This document shows positions 52,577 to 64,000 of a stretch of DNA of 64,000 bases, piece after piece; position 1 is the stretch's first letter; each line of letters starts with the position of its first letter. The notes under the pieces are model-generated. The model was given only the letters and a program-made list of their open reading frames with translations, was not told the DNA's origin and did not search any database. Position numbers and translations under genes: made by a program. The stretch covers positions 2,976,001 to 3,040,000 of the forward strand of contig JAGPXD010000005.1 in the NCBI GenBank assembly GCA_020746995.1. The letters are read 5' to 3'. This stretch comes from Plectosphaerella cucumerina. Lineage: Eukaryota; Ascomycota; Sordariomycetes; Glomerellales; Plectosphaerellaceae.

Positions 52577-53476
52577 TATGGAAATGAACTGATTAGGAAA
52601 GATGAGGCAGAAGATCTCAACTCGACCAGGAAGGGAAGGACAGTCGACGTCGAAGTGAGGTCTGGTAGGTAGTCAATGGAACATAAGGTTGTGTTTTCCG
52701 GGCCGAACTAATAACCCAGGCTCGGGCTCCTATTCTGCTTAAAATGATGTCGCCTGCTTGATCTTGGAGCTGATGGCGACGCATGAAGCCCCATTGTCAG
52801 TATGGAATCTCTCCCCGGTCTCGAAGGAAAGGGGCTGAGTCGAGATGCACTGCAGAGTTACGTACCAGTCCTGGGTGTGTAGACTAGCGCGCTCGGTTTC
52901 CCCTCGCGTTGACGGCCCTCGCATACAGAACCCGAGCCAGTATGCCTAGCCGCTGGACTGGCCAGCTCGGGTTCTCGACTCGCTTTGCAAGACCCTAACC
53001 CCTTCTCACGCCCCGCCAGCCACAGTGACCACTTTCGCAATCATTCACCGCAAGAGGCCATGCTTCGCCTCCAGGAAAAGTCCGGAGTATTTCCCCATGT
53101 GGCAAGGCGAGCAACGTTATTGAAAGATTCGCAATAAGTAGAGTCGGGCCGTTTCCTGCTGGCACTCTCGCATAAGGTAGCCTACCTACCCCAGAACCCA
53201 GGTCTTCGGGTTGTTCGCTATATGGCATTTTCTACCGTCCGTCCGGGGGACAAGGGTCGCCGCGGACATTTGATCGATCCTGCATGGGGGATGATGATGA
53301 CATCTTCAACGCTGGATATGATCCGGCACTGGGATCGGGGCGGTTGCGGGGGCACGCAGTGGCCAGAATCCGCACGAGACGATGGGACACACGTATATAA
53401 GCTCTGTTTTCCGTAGGGAAAACAGCAGTCTTCTTCAAGCATCCCCTGTTCAGTGCAACATCTTCCTGATCTCAGC
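52577..53476. promoter_or_regulatory. Divergent intergenic region between RTA1-like gene and GH3 gene
   Basis: 900 bp between start codons pointing apart. A TATA box lies close to the GH3 gene and is entered separately. Short frames look random. Confidence 0.5.
53394..53400 (+). promoter_or_regulatory. TATA box of the GH3 beta-glucosidase gene
   Basis: TATATAA, 83 bp upstream of the ATG at 53477. A strong TATA close to the start fits an inducible secreted-hydrolase promoter. Confidence 0.55.
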
Positions 53477-55960
53477 ATGCATTGTTCCAACATTCTAGCC
53501 TTGGTGGCAAGCGTTGTCTTGATCCCTTCAGCTCGGGGTGAAGCGAACTCTCCAACTTCTCCACAAGGTAGGTGGTCCGAGCAGCTTTTTGTCTCATCCT
53601 GTATGACCTTCCCTGACGTATTGTTGCACAGCATGGGATGAAGCGGCTGCCAAGGCCCGTGAATTTGTCTCACAACTCAACATCACCGAGAAGATCGGCC
53701 TCGTCACCGGCGGCTACACCACCCCTGGTCCGCCTTGCGTGGGCTCCATAGGAGCGATTCCCAGGCTTGGGTTTGACGGGATCTGCCTCTCCGACGGGCC
53801 TGCAGGAGTAGCTCGAGCCGATGCCGTCAGTGTCTTCGCCTCGGGGATCACCGTGGCCGCGTCTTGGGACAGAAGGCTCATGTATGAGCGCGCCGTCGCC
53901 ATCGGCCATGAGTTCAGGGACAAGGGAGCTCATGTCCATCTCGGGTGAGTAACTCAGTGGCTGGTGCTTACTTTCTGTGTAAGGTTCGAGACTGACAAGA
54001 CAACAGACCTTCCACGGGACCCCTTGGCCGCCATGCTCTGGGCGGCCGCAACTGGGAGAGCTTCGGGCCGGATCCGTACCTTGCAGGGGTCAGCATGACT
54101 GCCTCAGTGACCGGTCTCCAGTCCGTCGGCGTCCAGGCTTGCTCCAAACACTTCATCGGAAACGAACAGGAGACCCAGCGTTCGAGCACCACGTCCCCCG
54201 ATGGGATCATCATCGAAGCCATCTCCGCCAACATCGACGACCGTACCCTTCACGAGCTCTACCTGTGGCCCTTTGCTGACGCCGTCAAGGCGGGATCTGC
54301 AAGCGTCATGTGCGCCTACAACCGAATCAATGGCGACTATTCCTGCGGCAGCGCCGAGATGCTGTCGATTCTCAAGGACGAGCTCGCGTTTCCGGGCTAC
54401 GTCGTGTCCGACTGGTTCGCCACCCACGGAACTGCCGACTTCGCCAATGCCGGCCTCGACCTTGAAATGCCAGGCATCATTCCAGCTGTTGGGATCGGCG
54501 GCCAGGCATACATGGGAGACCTGCTTCTCGCGGCTGTAAAGAACAACTCGGTGTCTCTCGATCGTCTTGACGACATGGCCGAGAGGGTTCTGAGGCCGTA
54601 CTTCCTCCTCGGCCAGGACAAAGATTTCCCGACGGTTGATCCTGCCGGCGGCGCTGCATTCTTGGTCTACCAGTACGGCCACAACTCGCCACTGGCGCCC
54701 CTGTACCGCGAGGTCCCTGCTCGCGACGTTCGTCGAGACCACGCGAGGCTCATTCGAGAGATGGGCGCGGCCGGCACGGTGTTGCTCAAGAACGTGAACG
54801 GCACGCTGCCCCTGAAAGACGAGAAGAGCATTGGGGTCTTCGGCAACGACGCCTCGTACCCCAACATCGGCTCCGTCTTCCTTGACCTCGAGAGTCTCGA
54901 GGGGTACGAGCACGGTACCATTGACATTGGCGGCGGATCGGGGACTGTCCGGCATACCAAAATGGTGACGCCGCTCGAGGCGATTCAGGAGAAGGTCAGA
55001 AAGCTCGGAGGGCATCTCCAGATCCTGCTCGACAACAACGAGCTAGCCGATGGCCGCCTTCGGACAATCTACCCCGTCCCGGAGGTTTGCCTCTTGTTTC
55101 TGAAGGCGTTCGCCTCCGAAGGCCGCGACAGGTCATCGCTCGAGCTTCCTTGGAACGCTACCAGGGCTGTAGAAGGTACTGCCGCCGTCTGCCCCAACAC
55201 TGTCGTCATCATCCACGGGCCCGGCGTGGTGCTGATACCGTGGGCGGACAATGAGAACGTCACGGCCATCTTATCGGCCCACTACCCTGGCGAGGAGACC
55301 GGAAACTCCATCACCGACGTGCTCTGGGGTCTCGTCGAGCCGTCTGGACGTCTGCCCTACACTATTCCCCGGAACGAGTCTGATTACGGGCCGACCATCG
55401 TCAACCTCACAGAGGTGCCGGCCGATCCTCTTGCTTGGCAGGCGGATTTCGATGAGGGCCAGATGATCGACTACCGCCACTTCGACGCCAGCGACATTGA
55501 GCCTCACTTTGAATTCGGGTTCGGCCTCTCCTACACGGAGTTCGAGATGGGCAGCGACGTCCAGATCGAGATCAAGCCTGGGCTCTCCGCCGACGCCGAC
55601 GAATGTAAGGGCATCGCGCCGGGCGGACTGAACGATCTCTGGACTGTGGTGGCATCGGTGACAGTGTCTGTCACGAACGTGGGTGACAGACCAGGATCGA
55701 CGGTGCCGCAGCTGTATGTCTCCATGCCTCAAGAGGGAACGCCGAAGGGCACGCCGCTCAGGACCCTCCGGGGCTTCGACAAGGTCTACCTGGAAGTTGG
55801 CGAGACCCGAGACATCCAGTTCGATCTTCAGCGGAGGGATTTGAGCTTCTGGGACGTGGCGAAGAAGGGCTGGGTCATTCCGGAGGGTATGTTCACTTTT
55901 GCTGCCGGGTTCAGCAGCAGGGATCTGAAAGCGGAGACCAGGGCGGCGGTGCTTGGATAA
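53477..55960 (+). CDS. Secreted GH3 beta-glucosidase
   Basis: Exons 53477-53567, 53632-53944 and 54007-55960 give 785 residues. A signal peptide (MHCSNILALVASVVLIPSARG) predicts secretion. GH3 landmarks in order: EKIGLVTGGYT; ICLSDGPAGVARAD; RNWESFGPDPYLAGV; CSKHFIGNEQET with the conserved KHF; GYVVSDWFATHG with the catalytic nucleophile Asp at about residue 270; GTVLLKNVNGTLPL; HYPGEETGNSITDVLWG; and a C-terminal FnIII-like domain ending VPEGMFTFAAG-like. It releases glucose from beta-glucosides or laminari-oligosaccharides. It has a TATA box and converges on the GH55-protease gene, so it may act on that enzyme's products. Confidence 0.95.
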
Positions 55961-56709
55961 GGACAGCCGCCACCGTGTTCTGCTCGCAACTTGCTGGCAA
56001 CTTGGTGGCACCAGGTTGCTGGTTTCTCGCCGAGTCATCAAGAAATCGCTGTCGCGATTCATCGAAAGCCCCAGGGTCGCTCAATTGAAAGACTTGACCG
56101 CAGCAGTGTTAGCCAATGAACCTGTCTGCAACCACGGGCTAGGCCGCCGCGGTGGACTATCATCGTGACGTTTGTCCAGACGAGCTCGGTGCGACGTGAC
56201 TGTGGGAAATAGCAGCTTCCTGGTTGATTGATGCGGCTGTCGAGGTGGATGCCGACCGTCGCCGACGGGAACTTGTAGTGGTCAAATTGAATGGAGAGCG
56301 TTTGTACTGTCGACCATCGAAGAAAACCCAATAAACGCTGGGATGATTGATTCGTGATGGCACAATCGTAACGATTTTGTGGTACAATGAGAAGAAGTTG
56401 GCCATTGCAATTCTCTGGGCCAGACTTAAAATGCATGAAGCTGCTGAGTTGACTACAAAGTTGACTACGTAAGCAGCTGGTGAACTTGATTAGTCACAAG
56501 ACTAAGTTGGCCATGTGACTAAGCAACCATCTCTCCCCACTTACCCCTTTTCACGCCACGGCCCTCTAGCAGAACACCTTCCCCGAACCAAGACAGCAGC
56601 CACCTGCCCAGCCTGTCACTCTGTCAAACATGCCCTGCCATAGGAACACCACTCAAGGTGAATGACTTCATTCCGAATCATACCCCATCCCCAGCCTCCC
56701 CCTCCTCAC
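55961..56709. other. Convergent intergenic region between GH3 and GH55-S8 genes
   Basis: 749 bp between the two stop codons. Slightly AT-richer around 56250-56500. Short frames are not convincing; no repeat or RNA gene was seen. Confidence 0.45.
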
Positions 56710-59700
56710 CTACCACTCACAAATAACCCTCGCCACCATCGTCGGATTATTCAACGGCGGACAAAAGTCCGTAAAGTCCTCCTCCATGCACCGTATGTTC
56801 CGCACCCCATCACACTCCAACGACCCAAGCGACGACTTGCTCCCCCTGTACCTACAGCTGCGTCCATCCATGTCAAAGTCAAAATCGGGCGGGAACCCAG
56901 GGTTCGACGCCGTCGTGCCGCCCGCGTCGATCGACTCGTGCGCCCTGTCCCAGCACATGTCGATGCCCGGGCCGCTGACGAGGGAGGAGAAGACGAGCCA
57001 GTCGCGGTCCCAGGTCCAGGGCCCCATGGGATTGGAGATGGAGAGTTCTGAGAGGACGAAGAGGACGAAGCGCGCGGGAGGGTTCGGGGGCGGCGGGGGA
57101 GGCGCGGTGGTTGTGGGACGCTGGGAGGTTGTCGAGGGTGGAGGCGGCGGTACTGAGGATGGTGGCGTCGGCTCGAAGGTGCCCTCCGGGGGATCCGAGA
57201 CCGTCCTGGTCGAGGCCGTCGCGCCGCTGCTGTTGGGGTCCTTGGGGTCGTGGTAGTCAGGGGGGACGCCCGTCGGACGAGGGTTGCACCAGAATCCTTC
57301 GCAGAGGGTGCCACCACAAGCACCGGCGGCCGAGCATGTAGGCGATGGCTGAGGGCCCGAGGTGAAGGAGACAGTCTGGCCGTTGTTGCCGCCCCCGCCG
57401 GACCCCGGAGACGGATCGGGGATCAGAGGGCATGTGCCGCCATCTTGCCGCTGTGTGCGAAGGTATCTCTTCCGCATCCTTGGGTTGCCGCCCGTGCCTG
57501 GACCGCAAGGGTCGACCGTCTGTCCGTTGTCGGGCTGCTGGGAGAGGGTGGGGTTGATGGTTGGGCAGATGGTGCGTCCAGCCCATGTCTGGTCATTGTA
57601 GTCTCTCAGGCAGGACCTCTCCAGGATCTGGAGCACTTGTCAGCAAGGAGCTCTCCCAGTATGCCCGTCTGGAGAAATGCAGCTTACTTGTTGGTTAGGC
57701 AGGACATCCCGGACCTGTCCATTCCAGATGAGGGGCCTCCGATCACGCGGGTTGATCACGATGGGGTTACCGTTCGCGTCGTTCTCAGGTCTGACAGCGA
57801 GGCGGCGGTGGAACAGACGGATGAGCTTCTTAACGTTGGCGGGCTGCGTTAGTTCAGCCTGCCAGGGAGACGGGATGGCTCGATAGTATGCCACCAAAGC
57901 CGCAACCTGAGGGGCAGCTGTGTTTGTCCTGTCAGTGCTCTGTGCTCTGCTTGTACACACCACGCGACGAGAATGGGCCACTCACCGAAAGACGTCCCGT
58001 GCTTGTACTGATACGGTGGCGCGACAGAGGTCTCGGGGGCGTAGATGGTTCCGGGGCCAAATGTCGTGATCCAAGGGGCCTCGTAGCTGTAAACCGCCCG
58101 GACGATGTTGATGTCCGTCGCCCCGACGACGATCATATTCGGGAGGTGGCCGAAGTTTCTGCTCTCGCTCGGGTCAGCGAACCGCTGGGGGTACCCAGTG
58201 GGCGGCTGTCCTGGTCCCGTCGCATCATTGCCCGCGGCCGCAACTATGACCACCCCACAGTCGTCCTCGAGCCTCTTGAGCATGCGGACTAGGCCATCGT
58301 TAGCAGTATTCCAAGAAACATTCATTAGACTTCAACCTACACCAGGTGCTGAAGAAAGCCCGGGGCATCCTCCTCACTTGGATGCCCCAGCTCATGTTGA
58401 TGACCGATCGGCCGATGCGCCCCGGGTTTGCCTGGATCTCATCATAGATGGCCGACAGCTGCTGGAGCACGCGCTCAGCAAGACGGTCGCCGAACCGGTT
58501 GGCGGGCATGTTCATCGCGAAGGCGCCGCCCGAGGGGACCAGGCGGACGTTGCAGGTCTTGCAGAGACCCAGAGTGAGGCCGTTCACTGCCGCAATGACG
58601 GCGGATCCATGGCCGAAGCGGGCGTCTCCGGGGTTCAGCGTCATGGGGTTGACGCCGTAGTTCGGTCCCTGGGGGTACAGCGTGCTGACTCGGTTGTTGC
58701 CCATGAATTCCTGGAGTTTATCTAGTCAGCAGATCATATCTCCTCGGAACGATCAATGCCGTCTCACCGGATGAGCTGCCCAATAGCCCGTCTCGCTGAC
58801 GACGTAGACCCATTGGTTTGCGTTGCCAACGTCGACGTCGTCGAGGCGGTAGTTCCAGCTGGGGCCGGTCCTCACACCGGTGCCGGGCTGCTTCCAGACC
58901 TGTCCTCGGGCCAGAGAGACCTGGGCCAAGTGGTAGATCCTCACGTTAGAATCTACCGTTGGTGCGCGTGCTTTGAGGACGGTCGGCGTCCCTTCGTCCT
59001 CGACGGCTGTCCGGGTGACGTTGACTTTGAGCTCGAGCTCCGCCTCATTCTCCAAGGCGTCTTCGGAGACGAGATCCCTGTCCAGTTGACGCGCAGCAGC
59101 AGCAGCGAGACTCTCGTCTTCAAAGCCCTCATGCGGATCCCAGGGGCCCACGCCGGCATTCCATTGTCGGGGGTAGTAGACGTGTTCCGTGGCGCCCTAG
59201 AATTGGTCAGCATTCGATGTCTGAGGCTATCAAGGCGTTTATGGGGTATACCGAGTTCTCCAGAGCCTTCTTCGTGTCTGCGTCGAGGTACGAAACCCAG
59301 AAGTAGAGGGTGAACTGGGTGCTGGTCGACCCAATCTGACGGTACTGCCTCGCATCACTGCCGACGGTGAACCCAGCCTCGTTCAAGATCTGGACGATTC
59401 GTCCCACATTCCCATTGTCGGCCGGATAGATGATGGCGACGTCTGGACAACCAGGAGGCGGCAGAGCATCAATCTGACGGCGCTCCAATTCTTCACCGGC
59501 CTCCGGCTCCTCGCGCTTCGCAGCTGGCGTGGGGAGCGGGCACGAGTCGGGCGTCTTTGTGGTGGTCACGGTGATATCGGTGTCTCGGAGACCACAGCCG
59601 CGGATTTCCTCGCAGTCCGAGGTCGTTGCGGTGACGGTTCGGGTCGTCGTTCCTGACGTGGAGATGGAGAGGGTCACGCCGGTCGAGCAGATGGACGCCG

Positions 59701-62700
59701 TCGCCGTTTCGCACTCGCCAGACTGGGAATACGTCACTTTGCCATCTCGGCCGACACTGTATAGAAAGACATTAGTAAACTGAGCTTGAGCAGACATGGA
59801 ACTGCCGGAGACTTACGTGATGGGAGGCCATGAGATCGGCGGGGGAGGCAGGATCCAGGGGGTTGGCAGGCGAACTGGGGGTGGAAGAGGGCCGCTGCGA
59901 TGCCTTCGTCAGTCCGACTCATCTGAGGCCCTTGTCACAATGAAACTTACGGGTAGACACCCGGCGGAAGAATCCACCTGAGACCGCCGATGCGGATTCC
60001 GGGAAAGACAATGCAGATCTGGGCTCGTCAGTTCTTGAACATCGTCGCATCGGTCCAGAATCACTCACGTTGAAGAACCACAAGTTGCAAGGGGTCAGGA
60101 AGCCAACGCCATCGTCGTCATCCTCATCCTCTACGTCCTCCTCGACCGTCTCAATCTGACCCGGCGGGTAATCCGTCCACGTGGGCAACGGTTCCGTGAT
60201 TTCCTGCGTGCTTCAAGTCAATCATCATCATCAGACCAACAGGATGGGGCGATGACTTACAGGAGGCCTGTCAGGGTCCGTCGGATCCGGAGCGCCCTCG
60301 TCGAAATCACCCCCACCCTCGGATGGGCTATGCTCGAAAGACGTGGCCAGCGCACAGTCGGCGGTGAAGACGGCCGTCGAGGGCCCGAGGAATGTCACGA
60401 CGCGCGTGGGAGGGCATGTGAAGCGAAGGTTGATGTTTGTGCTCTCAGCGCACACCGTCGTGATGGTGGTCCTGGGTGTGGCGAAGACGATCTCGCTCTG
60501 AGGGGGGCACTGGATCGGGCTAGCTGTGACGACCGAGGGGAACGAGAGCGTGATGACCGTCGCTCCGCTCGCGGTCACGGTCGTTACAAAGGGCGTGCGG
60601 AACTCGCCTGACACGGTGCCGGCGGTGTCTCCTGGTCCGTTGCCCCAGCTCTCGGGAGGACCGCGGGTCATGTCCGGCCACGGAGGCAGTTGAAGCGTCC
60701 TCGTAGTGGTGCCGCCTTCTCCGTCGGGCAGGGGCACGGGAATGGGAGGGATTGACAGGCTGGGGTAGACGGTGAGGTCGGTGGAGGTCTCGCCCTGTGT
60801 GACATTGATGTTGGAGTAGGGTATGCCATCTGTTGTGATTGGATCGACTGTGATTGTGATGGTGGTTATGGTGGTGATGAAGGTTGTGATCACCTGGCCG
60901 GAGATGGTCGTGGTGTCCATGGCGCCGTACTCGACCGACGTTTCGTAAGGGGGCGGCGAGATGACCGTGGTCGAGCCGAGCTCGCTCGTCGGGAACACCA
61001 GGATACACGAGGCCGGGCACGTTACGGCGGGTTCTTCCCAGACTTCCGGTCCGACGTAGACGACGTCGAACTCGTCGTCGCCCTCCAAGGGGATCCAAAC
61101 GCTGATTTCAGTGGTGAAGCCGCGCTGGTTTCCGTCTTCCTGCATGATGGCGCCGCCGCTGTCGAGGGTCAGCACAGACATCAGGGCATGCGCGGACTGC
61201 TACTCACTTGATTCCAGACGCAATTTCCACGGTCGCCACCGTGAACATGTTGAACAGGGCCACGCTCTTGCTCCCCTTGACCTCGAAGAGACGTTCCTGA
61301 CAGTCAAAGGTATCAAGGCAGTCCTGATAATACTCTTGGAAGAAGCTGTACATGCCCGCGCTGTGCAGGAAGATGTTCTCCGAGTTGATGATGCGCAGGC
61401 CCCACGCCTCCTGGCAGCCGATTGTGGTACAGGACTCGAAGGAGGGATCGCCGGGGAACTCCCGCCCGTCCTCGAATGGGAGAGGTGCAACAGGTACGGG
61501 CTGGTAGTAAGGAGTTTCCGTCTGGATGTGGCCGAGGTAGATCTAGGTTGGTGTCAGTTATCACTGCAACTGCAGCTCTTGGGCAGAGGAACTTGAAGCA
61601 CTCACATCCTTGGCTCCGTAGAGTTGATACTGATACAAGACCGTGTGCTCCGATCCGGTGCCGTAGAACCAAGAAGGCCCCTCGGACTCGATCAGCGTCC
61701 CGCGTGCGGCGTAGATGCTGATCTGATTGACAAGCTTATCAGGGCTATCGGTGACGACCATGTCGTTGTCGCTGATCAGGTGAGCAAGATTGCCAGGACG
61801 AGACAAGGCGGCAGTAGAACTTACTGATCGGCAAGCCAGATCCAGACGTTCTCAAAATACCCGTTTGCTTGGGGCGTCACTGTCGTCGGTATGTCATTAG
61901 CACAAGCTGCGTCTGCGATGCACGGCCCGGGCAACTGTACCGTGGAACAACAGCGCTGCGCAGATGCAGGCTTCGTTGAACTCGAACTTTGGGCATGTCG
62001 CTACGTCGAGGTCACTTCCAGTGGCACCACCCACTCGGACATGCGAGTCCCTGGCAACTCGTTAGCATCCAATATACAGCCATAGCTTGCCTCAAGGGTC
62101 CAAACTCACCACATGGCCGCTGCGCCTTTCCGAACAGCCTTGACATTCCACTGTCGTTCAACGTCAGTGGCATTCCCTCGATGGCCAGTGGACCATTCTC
62201 ACCTCAAGCACGATGGCACCAGCCGTGGCACCCTGGACGTTGAACTTCACTAAGAGGAAGTTAGCCGTGAGCCAAAGACTCCAAGACACTCGAAGGACAA
62301 ACTGTCGGTGATCTCCATGGTGCCCACATCACCCTTGATGCCAACCTGCACCACGACGCGAGGATTGCGAATATCCGAAAAGTAGGCCCCAGCCCCTTGG
62401 ATCTGCGACCACGCCGCACCGACAACACGGGAGCCCGTCGGGATCAGCACCGTGCCGCCAACCCTGTAGATGCCAGCAGGGAAGTAAGCAATTTGCCCAG
62501 CCGACTGCGCGTCACGGAGGAACTTGTTGATGCTGTTGGTGTTATCCCCAGTGCCGTCGTTGCTGCACCCGTGCTCCGTAGCAATACGGAACTGGCCGAC
62601 GGCAAAGTCCTCGTACTGCGGCTTGGCTCGGTAGAAGAGCTTTCCGTCTTCGTCGAGGAGGCTTGATGGCTTGGGGGGCGCGTCGACGGGGCCAGAGGTA

Positions 62701-64000
62701 CTGGTGCCTTCGTACCCGTTGTAGCGCTTGCCGATGGCCCAGAGTTCGATGCGGCTGGCGGAGGCGAGGATGACGCTGTCGGTGGTGGCGTCTCGGACAG
62801 TGGCGCCGACACCGGACATTTCGAGGTTGTCGATGACGATGTTGGGGGAGTTGGGGCCTGAGTGGGTGAGGATCGCGGTGTCGACGTTACGGATGGTGGA
62901 GTCTGGGGAGGTTGATTAGCGATGGCATGCTCAGGGAGCCTCAAAGGAAGCTCTACTCACCGATGATGGACACGGAACCAATGCCTTGTCCGTCGATGCC
63001 TCCAGCACCACTGCATGGCGTCAGTCAGCAACAGCTCCTTGGAGAGACTGGGGAAGCTGGCTCACCTGATGTTGAACCCGATCGCGGCACCGTCAATCTG
63101 AACCCGTTGCCAATTGAATCCCCAGTCCCAGATCATCTGGACCGCCGTGAGGCAGTTCTCGAACTTGAGGTTGATGACGGTGTACTGTTGAGATCCTGAA
63201 GAGCAACGGTCAATACCTCGCTTCTCCTTGGTCGGGGCAACAACTTACCAGCTCGCCAGCCGATGTTTCCGCCCCTGAAGACGAGATCGGAAACGAAGCC
63301 ACCGCTACCGTTCTCCATGAAGATACCGACGTGGGTTGGCTTCTCGTCGTCGGTAGCCTCCGGCATCTCAAAGATGAGGTTCTGGAGACTGCATGCCTGA
63401 GAGACCTGCCAGTGAATGCCAGTCGGGACGAGGTCTTGGTCCTGATCGTTGGTGGACTTGGGCATCTCGGTCAAGTCGAACCTCATGTGGCGAATGCCCC
63501 TGAAGAACTGGTTCTGGTTGATGTACCTGGCATACACACGTTGATTAGACGGCCTTCAGCATGAGGGGCGATGATCTGTACCAGTTTGCGCCGTTGCCAC
63601 CCTCAATGTACGGATCGGTGTCGATGAGGGCGATGCCCTTGAATGTGTCGCATCCTTTGATGACGGGCATGTCCTGCCATCTTGGTCAGCGATTCTGCAG
63701 AGAAGGAAGAAACCGACAAGACAAAACGAACATGGGGGTTGCCGAAGAACTGTGTGAAGTACAGCTGGATGATGGGTGTGCAAATCTTGTAGACTCCGGG
63801 CGGGAAGTAGATGATTGCACCCTGGGCAAAGGTGTTGCCGCCTGTGGCATGTCAGCATATGGTCTTGAAAACCCCTTTGTGGAAACCAATGGCTTACACT
63901 CGCGACCGCAGCGATTCCCATCCTCGATGGCCGCATTGATAGCTTCGGCATCATCCTCCTCACCTCCTCCAGTGGCGCCGTACGACTTGACATTGCGGAA
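56710..64000 (-). CDS. GH55 exo-beta-1,3-glucanase fused to subtilisin-like S8 protease (5' partial)
   Basis: Twenty-three exons keep one frame over 2016 residues; the start lies beyond the window. Exons (3' to 5'): 56710-57627, 57688-57917, 57986-58288, 58341-58710, 58768-59196, 59252-59756, 59817-59894, 59951-60018, 60069-60203, 60261-61158, 61208-61542, 61606-61771, 61825-61879, 61941-62050, 62110-62150, 62203-62249, 62303-62902, 62961-63010, 63066-63195, 63249-63526, 63582-63673, 63732-63841, 63898-64000. Residues 1-735: two GH55 beta-helix halves (FRNVKSYGATGGG; FFRGIRHMRFDLT; GPSWFYGTGSEHTVLYQYQL; GHIQTETPYYQP). Residues 740-1100: Thr/Pro-rich linker (FPGIRIGGLRWILPPGVYP). Residues about 1390-1700: S8 domain (SETG near 1402, GHGSAV near 1444, AAAGND, HGTSFAAPQVA Ser near 1633). 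Then a Pro-rich spacer and a Cys-containing tail. The N-terminal signal peptide is presumably upstream. Confidence 0.9.

Noticed and set aside
58300..58704. Stop codon ending the S8 frame near 58300
   Set aside because: A GTAGGT donor at 58340 with a GCTAAC branch and CTAG acceptor at 58289 removes the stop and keeps the protease frame.
56710..60260. Separate S8 protease gene starting inside the linker
   Set aside because: No ATG with a signal peptide precedes the S8 part, and all exon junctions from the GH55 part into it are in phase with good splice signals. A second promoter remains possible, so it is listed as a refutation test.

Overview
The window is nuclear DNA of a filamentous ascomycete, most likely a Sordariomycete. 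Genes are GC-rich and dense on both strands. They are split by many short introns (about 48-110 nt) with GTANGT-type donors and GCTAAC/GCTGAC branch sites. Typical markers are present: a fungal STAND/NLR protein, Zn2Cys6 regulators, a 2EXR protein, an RTA1-like protein, a TRK transporter and GH55/GH3 glucan enzymes. No bacterial features, CRISPR array or intact transposon were seen. I cannot name the genus from sequence alone.

Layout. 1-8 kb: the 3' part of a C6-type regulator, the proteasome alpha4 subunit (with a 7-nt exon), a CHY zinc-finger protein, the TFIIH helicase SSL2/XPB, and a kinase-like gene broken by an amber codon whose tail runs through a 22-bp minisatellite. 8.4-8.65 kb: a structured, Pol III-like non-coding element of unknown class. 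8.7-11.5 kb: two orphan genes. 11.5-14.6 kb: a long gene-free stretch ahead of a TRK potassium transporter (14.6-17.6 kb). 18-28.9 kb: mitochondrial ribosomal protein bL19m, a secreted Sde182/nucleoside-hydrolase-like protein, an Mpv17-family protein, a sugar transporter, a mitochondrial protein of unknown role, a cysteine synthase and an OsmC-like protein. 29-37 kb: a large RING/SH3-like protein and a HeLo-like/NACHT/ankyrin NLR. 37-43 kb: enoyl-CoA hydratase, RER1, PAF1 and a 2EXR protein. 43-52.6 kb: a multi-pass membrane protein, a sterol-glucosyltransferase-like enzyme, a Zn2Cys6 regulator and an RTA1-like protein. 53-64 kb: a GH3 beta-glucosidase, then a giant gene running off the right edge.

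The most striking locus is that last gene (complement 56710-64000, 23 exons in the window, at least 2016 residues). Phase-consistent splicing links an almost complete GH55 exo-beta-1,3-glucanase module, a Thr/Pro-rich linker and a subtilisin-like S8 protease module in one frame. The protease has the His and Ser motifs but Glu at the expected Asp position. It converges on the GH3 beta-glucosidase, so a glucan-degrading (and possibly proteolytic) secreted pair is plausible.

Other items to check are the NLR intron with four 12-bp acceptor-like repeats, the nonsense codon in the kinase-like gene, the tRNA-like element at 8.5 kb, and the sterol-related neighbourhood at 46-53 kb. Intron positions come from reading splice signals and frame continuity, not from transcript data.
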